Source of the DNA: Flectonema sp. DT1601
Lineage: Eukaryota; Euglenozoa; Diplonemea; Diplonemida; Diplonemidae
NCBI GenBank assembly: GCA_964019425.1
Contig: OZ025841.1
Coordinates: 434,001 to 498,000 of the forward strand
DNA: 64,000 nucleotides
Direction of reading: 5' to 3'
The translations under genes were made by a program, and so were the position numbers. The notes under the pieces were generated by a model. The model saw only the letters and a program-made list of their open reading frames with translations. It was not told where the DNA came from and did no database searches. Numbering within the stretch: the first letter of the stretch is position 1; each line of letters begins with the position of its first letter. This document shows, piece after piece, positions 21,976-31,809 of the stretch.

Positions 21976-22665
21976 TCAGAAATTATAATTGCCCATGGGC
22001 GGCTTTTTCTCTTTAAGGAAGAGAACTAAAAGATTTTGAAGAAACCGCGTGCTCACAGAAGTTTTTTGTTATGGCGGGTATCGACTTCTTCCCTCCGAGA
22101 TGAGGGGGGTATCTTAACACGATCAGACACCGCTTGTCCGCTGGGTTCATGAGCTTTCGTGCCTTAAAAGCGTACTTAAAGTTATACGGTAATTACGTTG
22201 GCGAGACGTATACAGCTTTAAGTGGAGAGCAGTTAAGGGTCCAGTTCAATTATTGCCCGTTGTCGAAGTTGAAGAGGAGAGTTTGAATAAAATTTCAGGA
22301 GAAAGGAGATTCGTTTGAGTAGGGAGCCTATTCAAAGGTACCATACCGTGGTACTTCACACAATTAATTTCCATTAGCTAAACCAAAATAAAAAAGGAAA
22401 AGTTAGAAAAAGGAAAAGGTGGGGAAATATATATAAACCAAAGTTAGATGTCTGGAAACATATTTGAAATTGCAGGATAATTGATAAACAATTATGCTTC
22501 ACATCGCCTTATGTAAGCTTAGAGAAGTCTTTAGAGAATAAGAATCTCTAATGCAGGGGATTCAGTTGCGAAGAACTTAAATACCCCGTCAGGTGCTGCT
22601 ACCAAGAAGCGGCTTGGCAAAATCCACTGGTAGACCCTAAGCGAGTCCCACGTGGTAGTTACCTG

Positions 22666-22876
22666 AGTTTGTATCATTAATTTTAGAACAGAAAAGTGAG
22701 AATAAGAAAAGTAGAGATTAATAAAAGAAAAGTATTCATTTCTGCAGTTTCCTAACATCAAAGGGTAATAGAATATGTAGTTTCAGGCCTTAATCTTATG
22801 CTACTTGTCCCTTTTTAGGCCTTCATCAGTAAGTTCTAAGGGACTTCATTCTATGTTGAAGTTGCTATCGCTCAAA
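22666..22876 (-). repeat. Pseudo-LTR, 5' copy, hammerhead-like core
   Basis: Direct repeat partner of 17715-17925. On the minus strand it contains ACTGATGA, the palindrome AGGCCT, a 22-base loop, AGGCCT and GAAAC (about 22767-22835), matching the hammerhead ribozyme core CUGAUGA-stem II-GAAA. A possible stem I pairs TTAGAAC upstream with GTTCTAA about 90 bases downstream, but stem III is weak. Hammerheads are known in the terminal repeats of Penelope-like elements. Confidence 0.8.
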
Positions 22877-22903
22877 TGGCACTCTGAGAAATAGGTGGGA
22901 AAA

Positions 22904-22936
<33 letters not shown>
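22904..22936. repeat. AAT microsatellite
   Basis: About 11 AAT units; the homologous site before the cyclase (about 15239-15256) has fewer, so the locus has changed length since the duplication. Confidence 0.9.
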
Positions 22937-22940
<4 letters not shown>

Positions 22941-23072
22941 TTACTCAAAACAAAAACAAAATCAAACAGCTTCAATTAATTATATAAGTTTCGTCTCTCA
23001 TTTTATTGCGGTTCCTGCTTTGTGAAAACTACGTTAAATAACTAACTATGCTTCAAAAAGAAATGACTAAAC

Positions 23073-23349
23073 AACTAGAGAGAGAATAGAATAAAGTGAG
23101 TTTCCATCAATAATAAAATAACAGAAGTATCTCACTGAGGGATAACTTGTTGCTCTGAACACATAGTTGACAACAAGCAATAAAGTTAGAAGATTTCAAC
23201 AATATTTAATAAACAACTTTGTGACGTCAACACACACGAAGTTCATTCCCAAACAGCTTCGTGAAGTTCACTTGTCGAATATGATTGGAAGCAAAACACA
23301 TGAAATGGAATGGTTTCAACCAAAGAAAGTTAGGAAGTGGTAGTTAGTT
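23073..23349 (-). repeat. Array cassette C
   Basis: Cassette copy with TGACGTCA at 23222-23229. It is the duplicate of the cyclase-upstream cassette, without the SINE-like insert. It lies 3' of SDR copy 2 and upstream of the Penelope-like element, so here it precedes no host gene. Confidence 0.8.
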
Positions 23350-23785
23350 TTGATTTGCTCAGCAACCTTCGCGGGAAAACAAATTAAAAATACTTAAAAA
23401 AAAAAGTACAGTCGTTGCGATATTATCCACAACTGTGCAACAAAGCAATAAAAGGAAGGCAAAACTACTATTTATCAGGCAGCATACGAGTGAAGTGTAG
23501 TCAGCCGATTGCAAACAGTAGCTAACAAAAATTTAAAATAACAAAAAGAATCTTTCCAAAATAAAGGGGAAATATAAAGGGGCGAAAAGACCTTTATTTC
23601 AGCTTAATTATTAAATCCCAAGGCACGCGTAGATTATAATAAGTTGGAAGATAACATACTCAGAGATCCTCCCACATAAATAACAAACCTTCTGAATGTA
23701 ATTATAGATTAATCCATTATCACATTCGAAGAATATTTTATTATTTATTATTCGATTTTACAATACTCGTAATTGAAGGACAGCA

Positions 23786-24811
23786 TCACATCCTCGCAAA
23801 CTCCACACCAGTAGCGACATCACTCGCAGAAACCAGAATCTCTTTGGCTTTCTTGTCAGTGCAGCGGCCTTCCGGATGGATGATTTTTGGTGCACCGACC
23901 ATGTTGTCACCATTCGGTCCATAAAACTCTCCGCTCTTCACATTCTTTGACGCCATGCAGTACAGAAGTGGGAGAGCTCCATCGTGAGCTGATTGTTTCT
24001 CAAACACGTTTGCAAATGATGCGAAGCAACGTGTTCCTATAGAATCGTATTGAGACATCGAACCGATCAGGGAAGTTGTTGCGTACCCCGGATGCGCAAC
24101 GAGGGCTTTGATGTTGAGATTCTGAGCAGCCAACTTCTGGTGAAGTGCCATCGTGTAGATTACGTTGGCAAGCTTCGATTGCTGGTATCTCTTGTACTTA
24201 CTCATAATCCAGTTGCCTCCCAACTTGTCACCATTTACATTCTTCTCGAGGTACACCCTGTTGAGTTTACAAGGAGGTGTCTTACGAGCATAACTGGCAT
24301 GGTTGACGATCCTCGCCTCTCCTCGTTTCTGAGCTGCTATGGCGATCTCCTTGAAGAGAAGATGAGTTAGTAAGTAGTGCGACAGATGGTTAGTTTGCAT
24401 TTGAATATCGTAACCGTCTTTCCCGGTGAAGTTGTCGAACGCCATCACACCTGCGTTGTTGGCCAACACATCAAGTCCTCGACCACCGAACTTCGACAGA
24501 TATGTTTGTGCAGCCTCCCTCACACTCGAGAAGTCTGACAGATCGCAGTTGATTTGAGTGACTGCAGCACTTGGAAACTTCTCCCGAAGCACTCCCAACG
24601 CGGAGTCAGATCTCCCAGACTTTCTATTGAATAAAACCAACTCTCCTCCCAGTGCTAAGACAGTCTCCGCTGCAACATTCCCGGTACCTGTTGTGGTTCC
24701 CGTAATGGCGATCAGCTTTCCATCGAGTCTCGGAAGTTGACCTACGATCTTGTCGTAGTGAACGTTCTTCAGAATCTTTGTTCCCGAGGATTTGGTAGAT
24801 GAGCTTCCCAT
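23786..24811 (-). CDS. Short-chain dehydrogenase/reductase, array copy 2
   Basis: 341 residues; as far as I can read, the protein is identical to copy 1, and the 5' and 3' flanks also match closely. This makes copies 1 and 2 the youngest pair of the array, separated only by the Penelope-like element. Catalytic Ser173, Tyr209 and Lys213 are kept and the N-terminus is of the MGSSS type without a Cys at position 3. Confidence 0.9.
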   Translation of the reverse strand: MGSSSTKSSGTKILKNVHYDKIVGQLPRLDGKLIAITGTTTGTGNVAAETVLALGGELVLFNRKSGRSDSALGVLREKFPSAAVTQINCDLSDFSSVREAAQTYLSKFGGRGLDVLANNAGVMAFDNFTGKDGYDIQMQTNHLSHYLLTHLLFKEIAIAAQKRGEARIVNHASYARKTPPCKLNRVYLEKNVNGDKLGGNWIMSKYKRYQQSKLANVIYTMALHQKLAAQNLNIKALVAHPGYATTSLIGSMSQYDSIGTRCFASFANVFEKQSAHDGALPLLYCMASKNVKSGEFYGPNGDNMVGAPKIIHPEGRCTDKKAKEILVSASDVATGVEFARM

Positions 24812-24898
24812 TTTAGTATTTGAGAGTTAGTTTGTTTGTAAATCTAATGAACAGAAATATTAATCACACAAATAAACAACAAAAAGAGAGAAAGAAAA

Positions 24899-25166
24899 CA
24901 ACTAGAGAACAAAGTGAATCCCATCAATTAAATAACAGAAGTATCTCACTGAGGGATAACTTGTTGCTCTGAACACATAGTTGACAACAAGCAATAAAGT
25001 TAGAAGATTTCAACAATATTTAATAAACAACTTTGTGACGTCAACACACACGAAGTTCATTCCCAAACAGCTTCGTGAAGTTCACTTATCGAATATGATT
25101 GGAAGCAAAACACATGAAATGGAATGGTTTCAACCAAAGAAAGTTAGGAAGTGGTAGTTAGTTTGT
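24899..25166 (-). repeat. Array cassette D (upstream of SDR copy 2)
   Basis: Cassette with TGACGTCA at 25036-25043, slightly shortened at its start. It runs directly into dispersed repeat R3. Confidence 0.8.
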
Positions 25167-25262
25167 TAGTTTAGTTTAGTTAGCAAAATACAAACTGATG
25201 ACTACGAGGGGTCTGGGTAGCCCGCATCAGTAAGGACCCAATCGCGAAGATTGTAGTTTCAT
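25167..25262. repeat. Dispersed repeat R3, copy a
   Basis: 96 bp that are, as far as I can read, identical to 45234-45329. It begins TAGTTTAGTTTAGTTAGC. Inside, ACTGATG and CATCAGT can pair around a GC-rich loop. The following bases to about 25320 (TGGCTGGAAGTGATCGACTT...) form another possible hairpin not present at 45 kb. Unclassified; perfect identity over 20 kb implies recent movement or conversion. Confidence 0.8.
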
Positions 25263-26350
25263 AGTATTGGCTGGAAGTGATCGACTTCCAGCCTCCACCT
25301 TGCCCAGAGGCTAACAGGTTGTAAACAACTAAAGAAAATAAAAGAGAAATGATCTGGGAGTGGGGGGAAGGTGAAAAAAAATAAAAAATCTTCTTTCTTT
25401 CATATACATCTTTCTTTATAATACGACCACATGTGCCATATGCCCACACTCCACGAAAGAAAATAGAAAACCCCGGAACAGTACCGAGGATCGTTCACCC
25501 TCAGTTGTCCAAAGCATTATAATTGTACTGTGGGCTTACCGAAAAGCTTTAGAAATGTACCACAAAAGGTTTGGGCAGCACATAGCCATATCACTCAGCA
25601 AGAAATGAAAACCAAAAGGATCAGGTAAGATGACAGTCAGTTTAAAGTCATAACTGCGCCGGACCAAGTTTGGATCTGCTTAGCACCTTCGGGGCGTCTA
25701 AACAAATTAAAAATAATAAAAATCAATAATTCATATGATCGTTATCCAGGCGATTGAATCAACAACTGTACAACTAACAAAATAGAGAGAGGTCAGACAA
25801 CATCTCATCACAGAGATGCCATTAATTTTAGTGTAGAAAAGTATAGAAAAAGAAATAGAGATCAGTAAAAGAAAAATATTCATTTCTGCAGTTTCTCATT
25901 ACAAAGATACACAACTACAATTCTATCAGGCAGCGCTTACAGTCAGCCGATCAAAAAGCAGCAGGAAAAAACAAATATAATGACTAACTAACTAACTTAA
26001 TAACAAAAGAAAAAATGTCAACAAAACTCTTAAAGCAGTTAGAATACGAGTATGTTATGAAATAGTGTACTAAATCGAAAAATGAAAATTAAAAATTAAC
26101 AAAAAAAAAAAAAAGAAATCACATCGTGCCGTTACAATTTACACTGCAGATTACGTCAGCAGCAAAGTTTTGGGGACCACATCCTTCTTCTGTGATACAA
26201 AGAACCTTCAACGTCTTAATTTAAAAGACTTGATAACTTAATTTGCCATCTCTTCAATGGCGGCAACTCCCTGAAGACTAATAATTGTCTACCTTCTGCT
26301 TTAAAGATCCATTAACATATTTAAACAATACTCGTAACTGAAGGACAGCA
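25263..26350. other. Intergenic region between SDR copies 2 and 3
   Basis: No gene. Contains the diverged 3' block typical of the array (from about 25675), a pseudo-LTR fragment (25819-25906) and an A tract at about 26101. The remainder shows nothing I recognise. Confidence 0.65.
25819..25906 (-). repeat. Pseudo-LTR fragment of a Penelope-like element
   Basis: About 88 bp matching the outer part of the 211-bp pseudo-LTR (CATTAATTTTAG... to ...CATTTCTGCAGTTTC) with many substitutions. It lacks the half carrying the hammerhead-like core. It interrupts the 3' block of SDR copy 3 and looks like an older relic of the same family. Confidence 0.65.
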
Positions 26351-27370
26351 TCACATCCTCGCAAACTCCACACCAGTAGCGACATCACTCGCAGAAACCA
26401 GAATCTCTTTGGCTTTCTTGTCAGTGCAGCGGCCTTCCGGATGGATGATTTTTGGTGCACCGACCATGTTGTCACCATTCGGTCCATAAAACTCTCCGCT
26501 CTTCACTTTCCTTGACGCCATGCAGTACAGAAGTGGGAGAGCTCCATCGTGAGCTGATTGCTTCTTAAACACGTTTGCAAATGATGCGAAACAACGTGTT
26601 CCTATAGAATCGTATTGAGACATCGAACTGATCAGGGAAGTTGATGCAAATCCCGGATGCGCAACGAGGGCTTTGATGTTGAGATTCTGAGCAGCCAACT
26701 TCTGGTGAAGTGCCATCGTGTAGATTACGTTGGCAAGCTTCGATTGCTGGTATCTCTTGTACTTACTCATAATCCAGTTGCCTCCCAACTTGTCACCATT
26801 TACATTCTTCTCGAGGTACACCCTGTTGAGTTTACAAGGAGGTGTCTTACGAGCATAACTGGCGTGGTTGACGATCCTCGCCTCTCCTCGTTTCTGAGCT
26901 GCTATGGCGATCTCCTTGAAGAGAAGATGAGTTAGTAAGTAGTGCGACAGATGGTTAGTTTGCATTTGAATATCGTAACCGTCTTTCCCGGTGAAGTTGT
27001 CGAACGCCATCACACCTGCGTTGTTGGTCAACACATCGAGTCCTCGACCACCGAACTTCAACAGATATGTTTGTGCAGCCTCCCTCACACTCGAGAAGTC
27101 TGACAGATCGCAGTTGATTTGAGTGACTGCAGCACTGGGAAACTTCTCCTTAAGCACTCCCAACGCGGAGTCAGATCTCCCAGACTTTCTATTAAATAAA
27201 ACCAACTCCCCTCCCAGTGCTAAGACAGTCTCCGCTGCAACATTCCCAGTACCTGTTGTGGTTCCCGTAATGGCGATCAGCTTTCCATCGAGTCTCGGAA
27301 GTTGACCTACGATCTTGTCGTAGTGAACGTTCTTCAGAATCTTTGAGGATTTGGAAGATGTGCATCCCAT
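26351..27370 (-). CDS. Short-chain dehydrogenase/reductase, array copy 3
   Basis: 339 residues; two fewer than copy 1 because the N-terminus is MGCTSSKSSK. The Cys at position 3 adds a potential palmitoylation site next to the myristoylation Gly2. Differs from copy 1 also at YLLKFGG, VLTNNAG, GFASTSLISS and FKKQ. The cofactor and catalytic motifs are unchanged. The flanking block 3' of it is more diverged than in copies 4-6. Confidence 0.9.
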   Translation of the reverse strand: MGCTSSKSSKILKNVHYDKIVGQLPRLDGKLIAITGTTTGTGNVAAETVLALGGELVLFNRKSGRSDSALGVLKEKFPSAAVTQINCDLSDFSSVREAAQTYLLKFGGRGLDVLTNNAGVMAFDNFTGKDGYDIQMQTNHLSHYLLTHLLFKEIAIAAQKRGEARIVNHASYARKTPPCKLNRVYLEKNVNGDKLGGNWIMSKYKRYQQSKLANVIYTMALHQKLAAQNLNIKALVAHPGFASTSLISSMSQYDSIGTRCFASFANVFKKQSAHDGALPLLYCMASRKVKSGEFYGPNGDNMVGAPKIIHPEGRCTDKKAKEILVSASDVATGVEFARM

Positions 27371-27531
27371 CTTAGTATTTGAGAGTTAGTTTGTTTGTAA
27401 ATCTAATGAACAGAAATATTAATCACACAAATATCAAACTACTGTCAACTAGTAGGGAATCAACGACTTGTGTTTCCGAGAGAGAGCTTTGATGAGTTTG
27501 AACACAAACAACAAAAAGAGAAAAAGAAAAC

Positions 27532-27808
27532 AACTAGAGAGAGAATAGAACAAAGTGAGTTTCCATCAATGATAAAATAACAGAAGTATCTCACTGAGGG
27601 ATAACTTGTTGCTCTGAACACATAGTTGACAACAAGCAATAAAGTTAGAAGATTTCAACAATATTTAATAAACAACTTTGTGACGTCAACACACACGAAG
27701 TTCATTCCCAAACAGCTTCGTGAAGTTCACTTATCGAATATGATTGGAAGCAAAACACATGAAATGGAATGGTTTCAACCAAAGAAAGTTAGGAAGTGGT
27801 AGTTAGTT
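27532..27808 (-). repeat. Array cassette E (upstream of SDR copy 3)
   Basis: Cassette with TGACGTCA at 27681-27688, about 310 bp before the start codon. Between it and the gene is a segment with TTTCCGAGAGAGAGC shared by copies 3, 4 and 5. Confidence 0.8.
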
Positions 27809-28227
27809 TTGATTTGCTCAGCAACCTTCAAGGTGTCTAAACAGAGGCTAAATGACAAAAAGTTTATAAATAGAGATTACACAGTCGTTGCGATTTTATC
27901 CACAACTGTATAACACCTAAAGTGTCAAGAATATCTCAACTGGAGAGAGCAATAGCTTATCAGGCAGCAAGTGAAGTGTAGTCATCCGACCATAAACAGT
28001 AGATAACACAAGCAATTAAATATAATAACAAAAAAGTGTCAATAACTTACTTCCTCAATCAATGCGCAGTTCACAATACAAGTAGTTGACTAAAGGCTGC
28101 TTTATTTCTCACAAGTAATTAAACACGAGATATGAACATTTCCGAAAGCTGTGAATGACATCCAGCAACATATTCAGACAATGTATTTATTATTCGACTT
28201 TACAATACTCGTGACTGAAGGACAGCA

Positions 28228-29247
28228 TCACATCCTCGCAAACTTCACACCAGTAGCGGCATCACTCGCAGAAATCAGAATCTCTTTGGCTTTCTTGCCA
28301 GTGCAACGGCCTTCCGGATGGATGATTTTTGGTGCACCGACCATGTTGTCACCATTCGGTCCATAAAACTCTCCGCTCTTCACTTTCCTTGACGCCATGC
28401 AGTACAGAAGTGGGAGAGCTCCATCGTGAGCTGATTGTTTCTCAAACACGTTTGCAAATGATGCGAAGCAACGTGTTCCTACAGAATCGTATTGAGACAT
28501 CGAACTGATCAGGGAAGTTGATGCAAATCCCGGATGCGCAACGAGGGCTTTGATGTTGAGATTCTGAGCAGCCAACTTCTGGTGAAGTGCCATCGTGTAG
28601 ATTACGTTGGCAAGCTTCGATTGCTGGTATCTCTTGTACTTACTCATAACCCAGTTGCCTCCCAACTTGTCACCATTTACATTCTTCTCGAGGTACTTCT
28701 TGTCGAGTTTACAAGGAGGTGTTTTACGAGCAATGCTGGCATGGTTGACGATCCTAGCCTCTCCTCGTTTCTGAGCAGCTATGGCGATCTCCTTGAAGAG
28801 AAGATGAGTTAGTAAGTAGTGCGACAGATGGTTAGTTTGCATTTGAATATCGTAACCGTCTTTCCCGGTGAAGTTGTCGAACGCCATCACACCTGCGTTG
28901 TTGGTCAACACATCGAGTCCTCGACCACCGAACTTCGACAGATATGTTTGTGCAGCCTCCCTCACACTCGAGAAGTCTGACAGATCGCAGTTGATTTGAG
29001 TGACTGCAGCACTGGGAAACTTCTCCTGAAGCACTCCCAACGCGGAGTCAGATCTCCCAGACTTTCTATTGAATAAAACCAACTCCCCTCCCAGTGCTAA
29101 GACAGTCTCCGCTGCAACATTCCCAGTACCTGTTGTGGTTCCCGTAATGGCGATCAGCTTTCCATCGAGTCTCGGAAGTTGACCTACGATCTTGTCGTAG
29201 TGAACGTTCTTCAGAATCTTTGAGGATTTGGAAGATGTGCATCCCAT
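28228..29247 (-). CDS. Short-chain dehydrogenase/reductase, array copy 4
   Basis: 339 residues, MGCTSSKSSK N-terminus (Gly2 plus Cys3). Distinguishing blocks: GVLQEKF, SIARK instead of SYARK beside the catalytic Ser, LDKKYLE, NWVMS, and a C-terminus ending GVKFARM with CTGKK instead of CTDKK. The active-site Tyr and Lys are intact. The unit length to copy 5 is 1881 bp, nearly the same as to copy 3 (1877). Confidence 0.9.
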   Translation of the reverse strand: MGCTSSKSSKILKNVHYDKIVGQLPRLDGKLIAITGTTTGTGNVAAETVLALGGELVLFNRKSGRSDSALGVLQEKFPSAAVTQINCDLSDFSSVREAAQTYLSKFGGRGLDVLTNNAGVMAFDNFTGKDGYDIQMQTNHLSHYLLTHLLFKEIAIAAQKRGEARIVNHASIARKTPPCKLDKKYLEKNVNGDKLGGNWVMSKYKRYQQSKLANVIYTMALHQKLAAQNLNIKALVAHPGFASTSLISSMSQYDSVGTRCFASFANVFEKQSAHDGALPLLYCMASRKVKSGEFYGPNGDNMVGAPKIIHPEGRCTGKKAKEILISASDAATGVKFARM

Positions 29248-29410
29248 TTTAGTATTTGAGAGTTAGTTTGTTTGTAAATCTAATGAACAGAAATATTAAT
29301 CACACAAATATCAAACAACTGTCAACTAGTAGGGAATCAACGACTTGTGTTTCCGAGAGAGAGCTTTGATGAGTTTGAACAAACAAACAACAAAAAGAGA
29401 AAAAGAAAAT

Positions 29411-29683
29411 AACTAGAGAGAGAATAGAATAAAGTGAATCCCATCAATAAAATAACAGAAGTATCTCACTGAGGGATAACTTGTTGCTCTGAACACATAG
29501 TTGACAACAAGCAATAAAGTTAGAAGATTTCAACAATATTTAATAAACAACTTTGTGACGTCAACACACACGAAGTTCATTCCCAAACAGCTTCGTGAAG
29601 TTCACTTATCGAATATGATTGGAAGCAAAACACATGAAATGGAATGGTTTCAACCAAAGAAAGTTAGGAAGTGGTAGTTAGTT
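29411..29683 (-). repeat. Array cassette F (upstream of SDR copy 4)
   Basis: Cassette with TGACGTCA at 29556-29563, about 309 bp before the start codon. Confidence 0.8.
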
Positions 29684-30102
29684 TTGATTTGCTCAGCAAC
29701 CTTCAAGGTGTCTAAACAGAGGCTAAATGACAAAAAGTTTATAAATAGAAATTACACAGTCGTTGCGATTTTATCCACAACTGTATAACACCTAAAGTGT
29801 CAAGAATATCTCAACTGGAGAGAGCAATAGCTTATCAGGCAGCAAGTGAAGTGTAGTCATCCGACCATAAACAGTAGATAACACAAGCAATTAAATATAA
29901 TAACAAAAAAGTGTCAATAACTTACTTCCTCAATCAATGCGCAGTTCACAATACAAGTAGTTGACTAAAGGCTGCTTTATTTCTCACAAGTAATTAAACA
30001 CGAGATATGAACATTTCCGAAAGCTGTGAATGACATCCAGCAACATATTCAGACAATGTATTTATTATTCGACTTTACAATACTCGTGACTGAAGGACAG
30101 CA

Positions 30103-31128
30103 TCACATCCTCGCAAACCTCACACCAGTAGCGGCATCACTCGCAGAAATCAGGATCTCTTTGGCTTTCTTGCCAGTGCAACGGCCTTCCGGATGGATGA
30201 TTTTTGGTGCACCGACCATGTTGTCACCATTCGGTCCATAAAACTCTCCGCTCTTCACTTTCCTTGACGCCATGCAGTACAGAAGTGGGAGAGCTCCATC
30301 GTGAGCTGATTGTTGCTTAAACATTTTTGCAAATGATGCAGAAAAACGTGTTCCTACAGAATCGTATTGAGACATCGAACTGATCAGGGAAGTTGATGCA
30401 TATCCCGGATGCGCAACGAGGGCTTTGATGTTGAGATTCTGAGCAGCCAACTTCTGGTGAAGTGCCATCGTGTAGATTACGTTGGCAAGCTTCGATTGCT
30501 GGTATCTCTTGTACTTACTCATAACCCAGTTGCCTCCCAACTTGTCACCATTTACATTCTTCTCGAGGTACTTCTTGTCGAGTTTACAAGGAGGCGTCTT
30601 ACGAGCAATGCTGGCATGGTTGACGATCCTAGCCTCTCCTCGTTTCTGAGCAGCTATGGCGATCTCCTTGAAGAGAAGATGAGTTAGTAAGTAGTGCGAC
30701 AGATGGTTAGTTTGCATTTGAATATCGTAACCGTCTTTCCCGGTGAAGTTGTCGAACGCCATCACACCTGCGTTGTTGGTCAACACATCGAGTCCCCGAC
30801 CACCGAACTTCGACAGATATGTTTGTGCAGCCTCCCTCACACTCGAGAAGTCTGACAGATCGCAGTTGATTTGAGTGACTGCAGCACTGGGAAACTTCTC
30901 CTTAAGCACTCCCAACGCCGAGTCAGCTCTCCCAGACTTTCTATTGAATAAAACCAACTCCCCTCCCAGTGCTAAGACAGTCTCCGCTGCAACATTCCCA
31001 GTACCTGTTGTGGTTCCCGTAATGGCGATCAGCTTTCCATCGAGTCTCGGAAGTTGACCTACGATCTTGTCGTAGTGAACGTTCTCCGGAATCTTTGTTC
31101 CCGAGGATTTGGAAGATGCGCATCCCAT
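30103..31128 (-). CDS. Short-chain dehydrogenase/reductase, array copy 5
   Basis: 341 residues with a hybrid N-terminus: MGCASSKSSGTKIPEN combines the Cys3 of copies 3-4 with the longer form of copies 1, 2 and 7. It shares SIARK, LDKKYLE and CTGKK with copy 4 but has GYASTSLISS and a distinctive RFSASFAKMFKQQ block. The mosaic pattern suggests gene conversion among units. Catalytic residues are present. Confidence 0.9.
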   Translation of the reverse strand: MGCASSKSSGTKIPENVHYDKIVGQLPRLDGKLIAITGTTTGTGNVAAETVLALGGELVLFNRKSGRADSALGVLKEKFPSAAVTQINCDLSDFSSVREAAQTYLSKFGGRGLDVLTNNAGVMAFDNFTGKDGYDIQMQTNHLSHYLLTHLLFKEIAIAAQKRGEARIVNHASIARKTPPCKLDKKYLEKNVNGDKLGGNWVMSKYKRYQQSKLANVIYTMALHQKLAAQNLNIKALVAHPGYASTSLISSMSQYDSVGTRFSASFAKMFKQQSAHDGALPLLYCMASRKVKSGEFYGPNGDNMVGAPKIIHPEGRCTGKKAKEILISASDAATGVRFARM

Positions 31129-31308
31129 TTTAGTATTTGAGAGTTAGTTTGTTTGTAAATCTAATGAACAGAAATATTAATCACACAAATATCAAACTAC
31201 TGTCAACTAGTAGTGTGACTGCGTACCTCAGCAATCAACGACTTGTGTTTCCGAGAGAGAGCTTTGATGAGTTTGAACAAACAAACAACAAAAAGAGAAA
31301 AAGAAAAC

Positions 31309-31637
31309 AACTAGAGAGAGAATAGAACAAAGTGAATCCCATCAATAAAATAACAGAAGTATCTCACTGAGGGATAACTTGTTGCTCTGAACACATAGTT
31401 GACAACAAGCAATAAAGTTAGAAGATTTCAACAATATTTAGTTATATAGTTAGTCATATAATCCAACGTTAACTGTATATTATGAGTGCTCTAAGGAGGG
31501 TAACTCACAGTAACAGAGGACCCAATCCGTAGCCATATCCGAAGATTTCGCATGGATTGAAGTAGCATCGACCGAAAGATTAATGAAATACCAATCTCCA
31601 GCTTTCCGCCTCGCCGCAGCTTATTAAACTATCGAAC

Positions 31638-31672
<35 letters not shown>

Positions 31673-31809
31673 AACAACTTTGTGACGTCAACACACACGA
31701 AGTTCATTCCCAAACAGCTTCGTGAAGTTCACTTATCGAATATGATTGGAAGCAAAACACATGAAATGGAATGGTTTCAACCAAAGAAAGTTAGGAAGTG
31801 GTAGTTAGT
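31309..31809 (-). repeat. Array cassette G (upstream of SDR copy 5)
   Basis: Cassette with TGACGTCA at 31683-31690, split by a SINE-like insert (31441-31666) at the same base position as the insert in cassette A, 16 kb away. Confidence 0.8.
31441..31666 (+). mobile_element. SINE-like insert S1, copy b
   Basis: About 226 bp nearly identical to 15527-15751, ending in about 28 A. Same integration point in the cassette, so the two copies descend from one insertion that was then duplicated or converted with the array unit. Confidence 0.65.

Larger units (their letters stand above)
17715..22876 (-). mobile_element. Penelope-like retroelement with N-terminal GIY-YIG
   Basis: A 5162-bp element read from the minus strand, bounded by two 211-bp direct repeats (pseudo-LTRs) at 22666-22876 and 17715-17925. 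In order of translation it encodes a basic N-terminal segment, a GIY-YIG endonuclease, a Cys-rich stretch, a reverse transcriptase with YIDDFLTW, and a C-terminal domain resembling a Josephin peptidase. Endonuclease before reverse transcriptase is the permuted order known from the Naiad/Chlamys groups of Penelope-like elements; canonical Penelope has it at the C-terminus. The coding part lies in about five overlapping frames, so this copy is probably broken. The pseudo-LTRs differ at only a few sites, suggesting a fairly young insertion. Confidence 0.88.

Noticed and set aside
25185-25262. CTGATGA in repeat R3 as a hammerhead
   Set aside because: The motif pairs with CATCAGT within a plain hairpin and no GAAA element follows in the right place.
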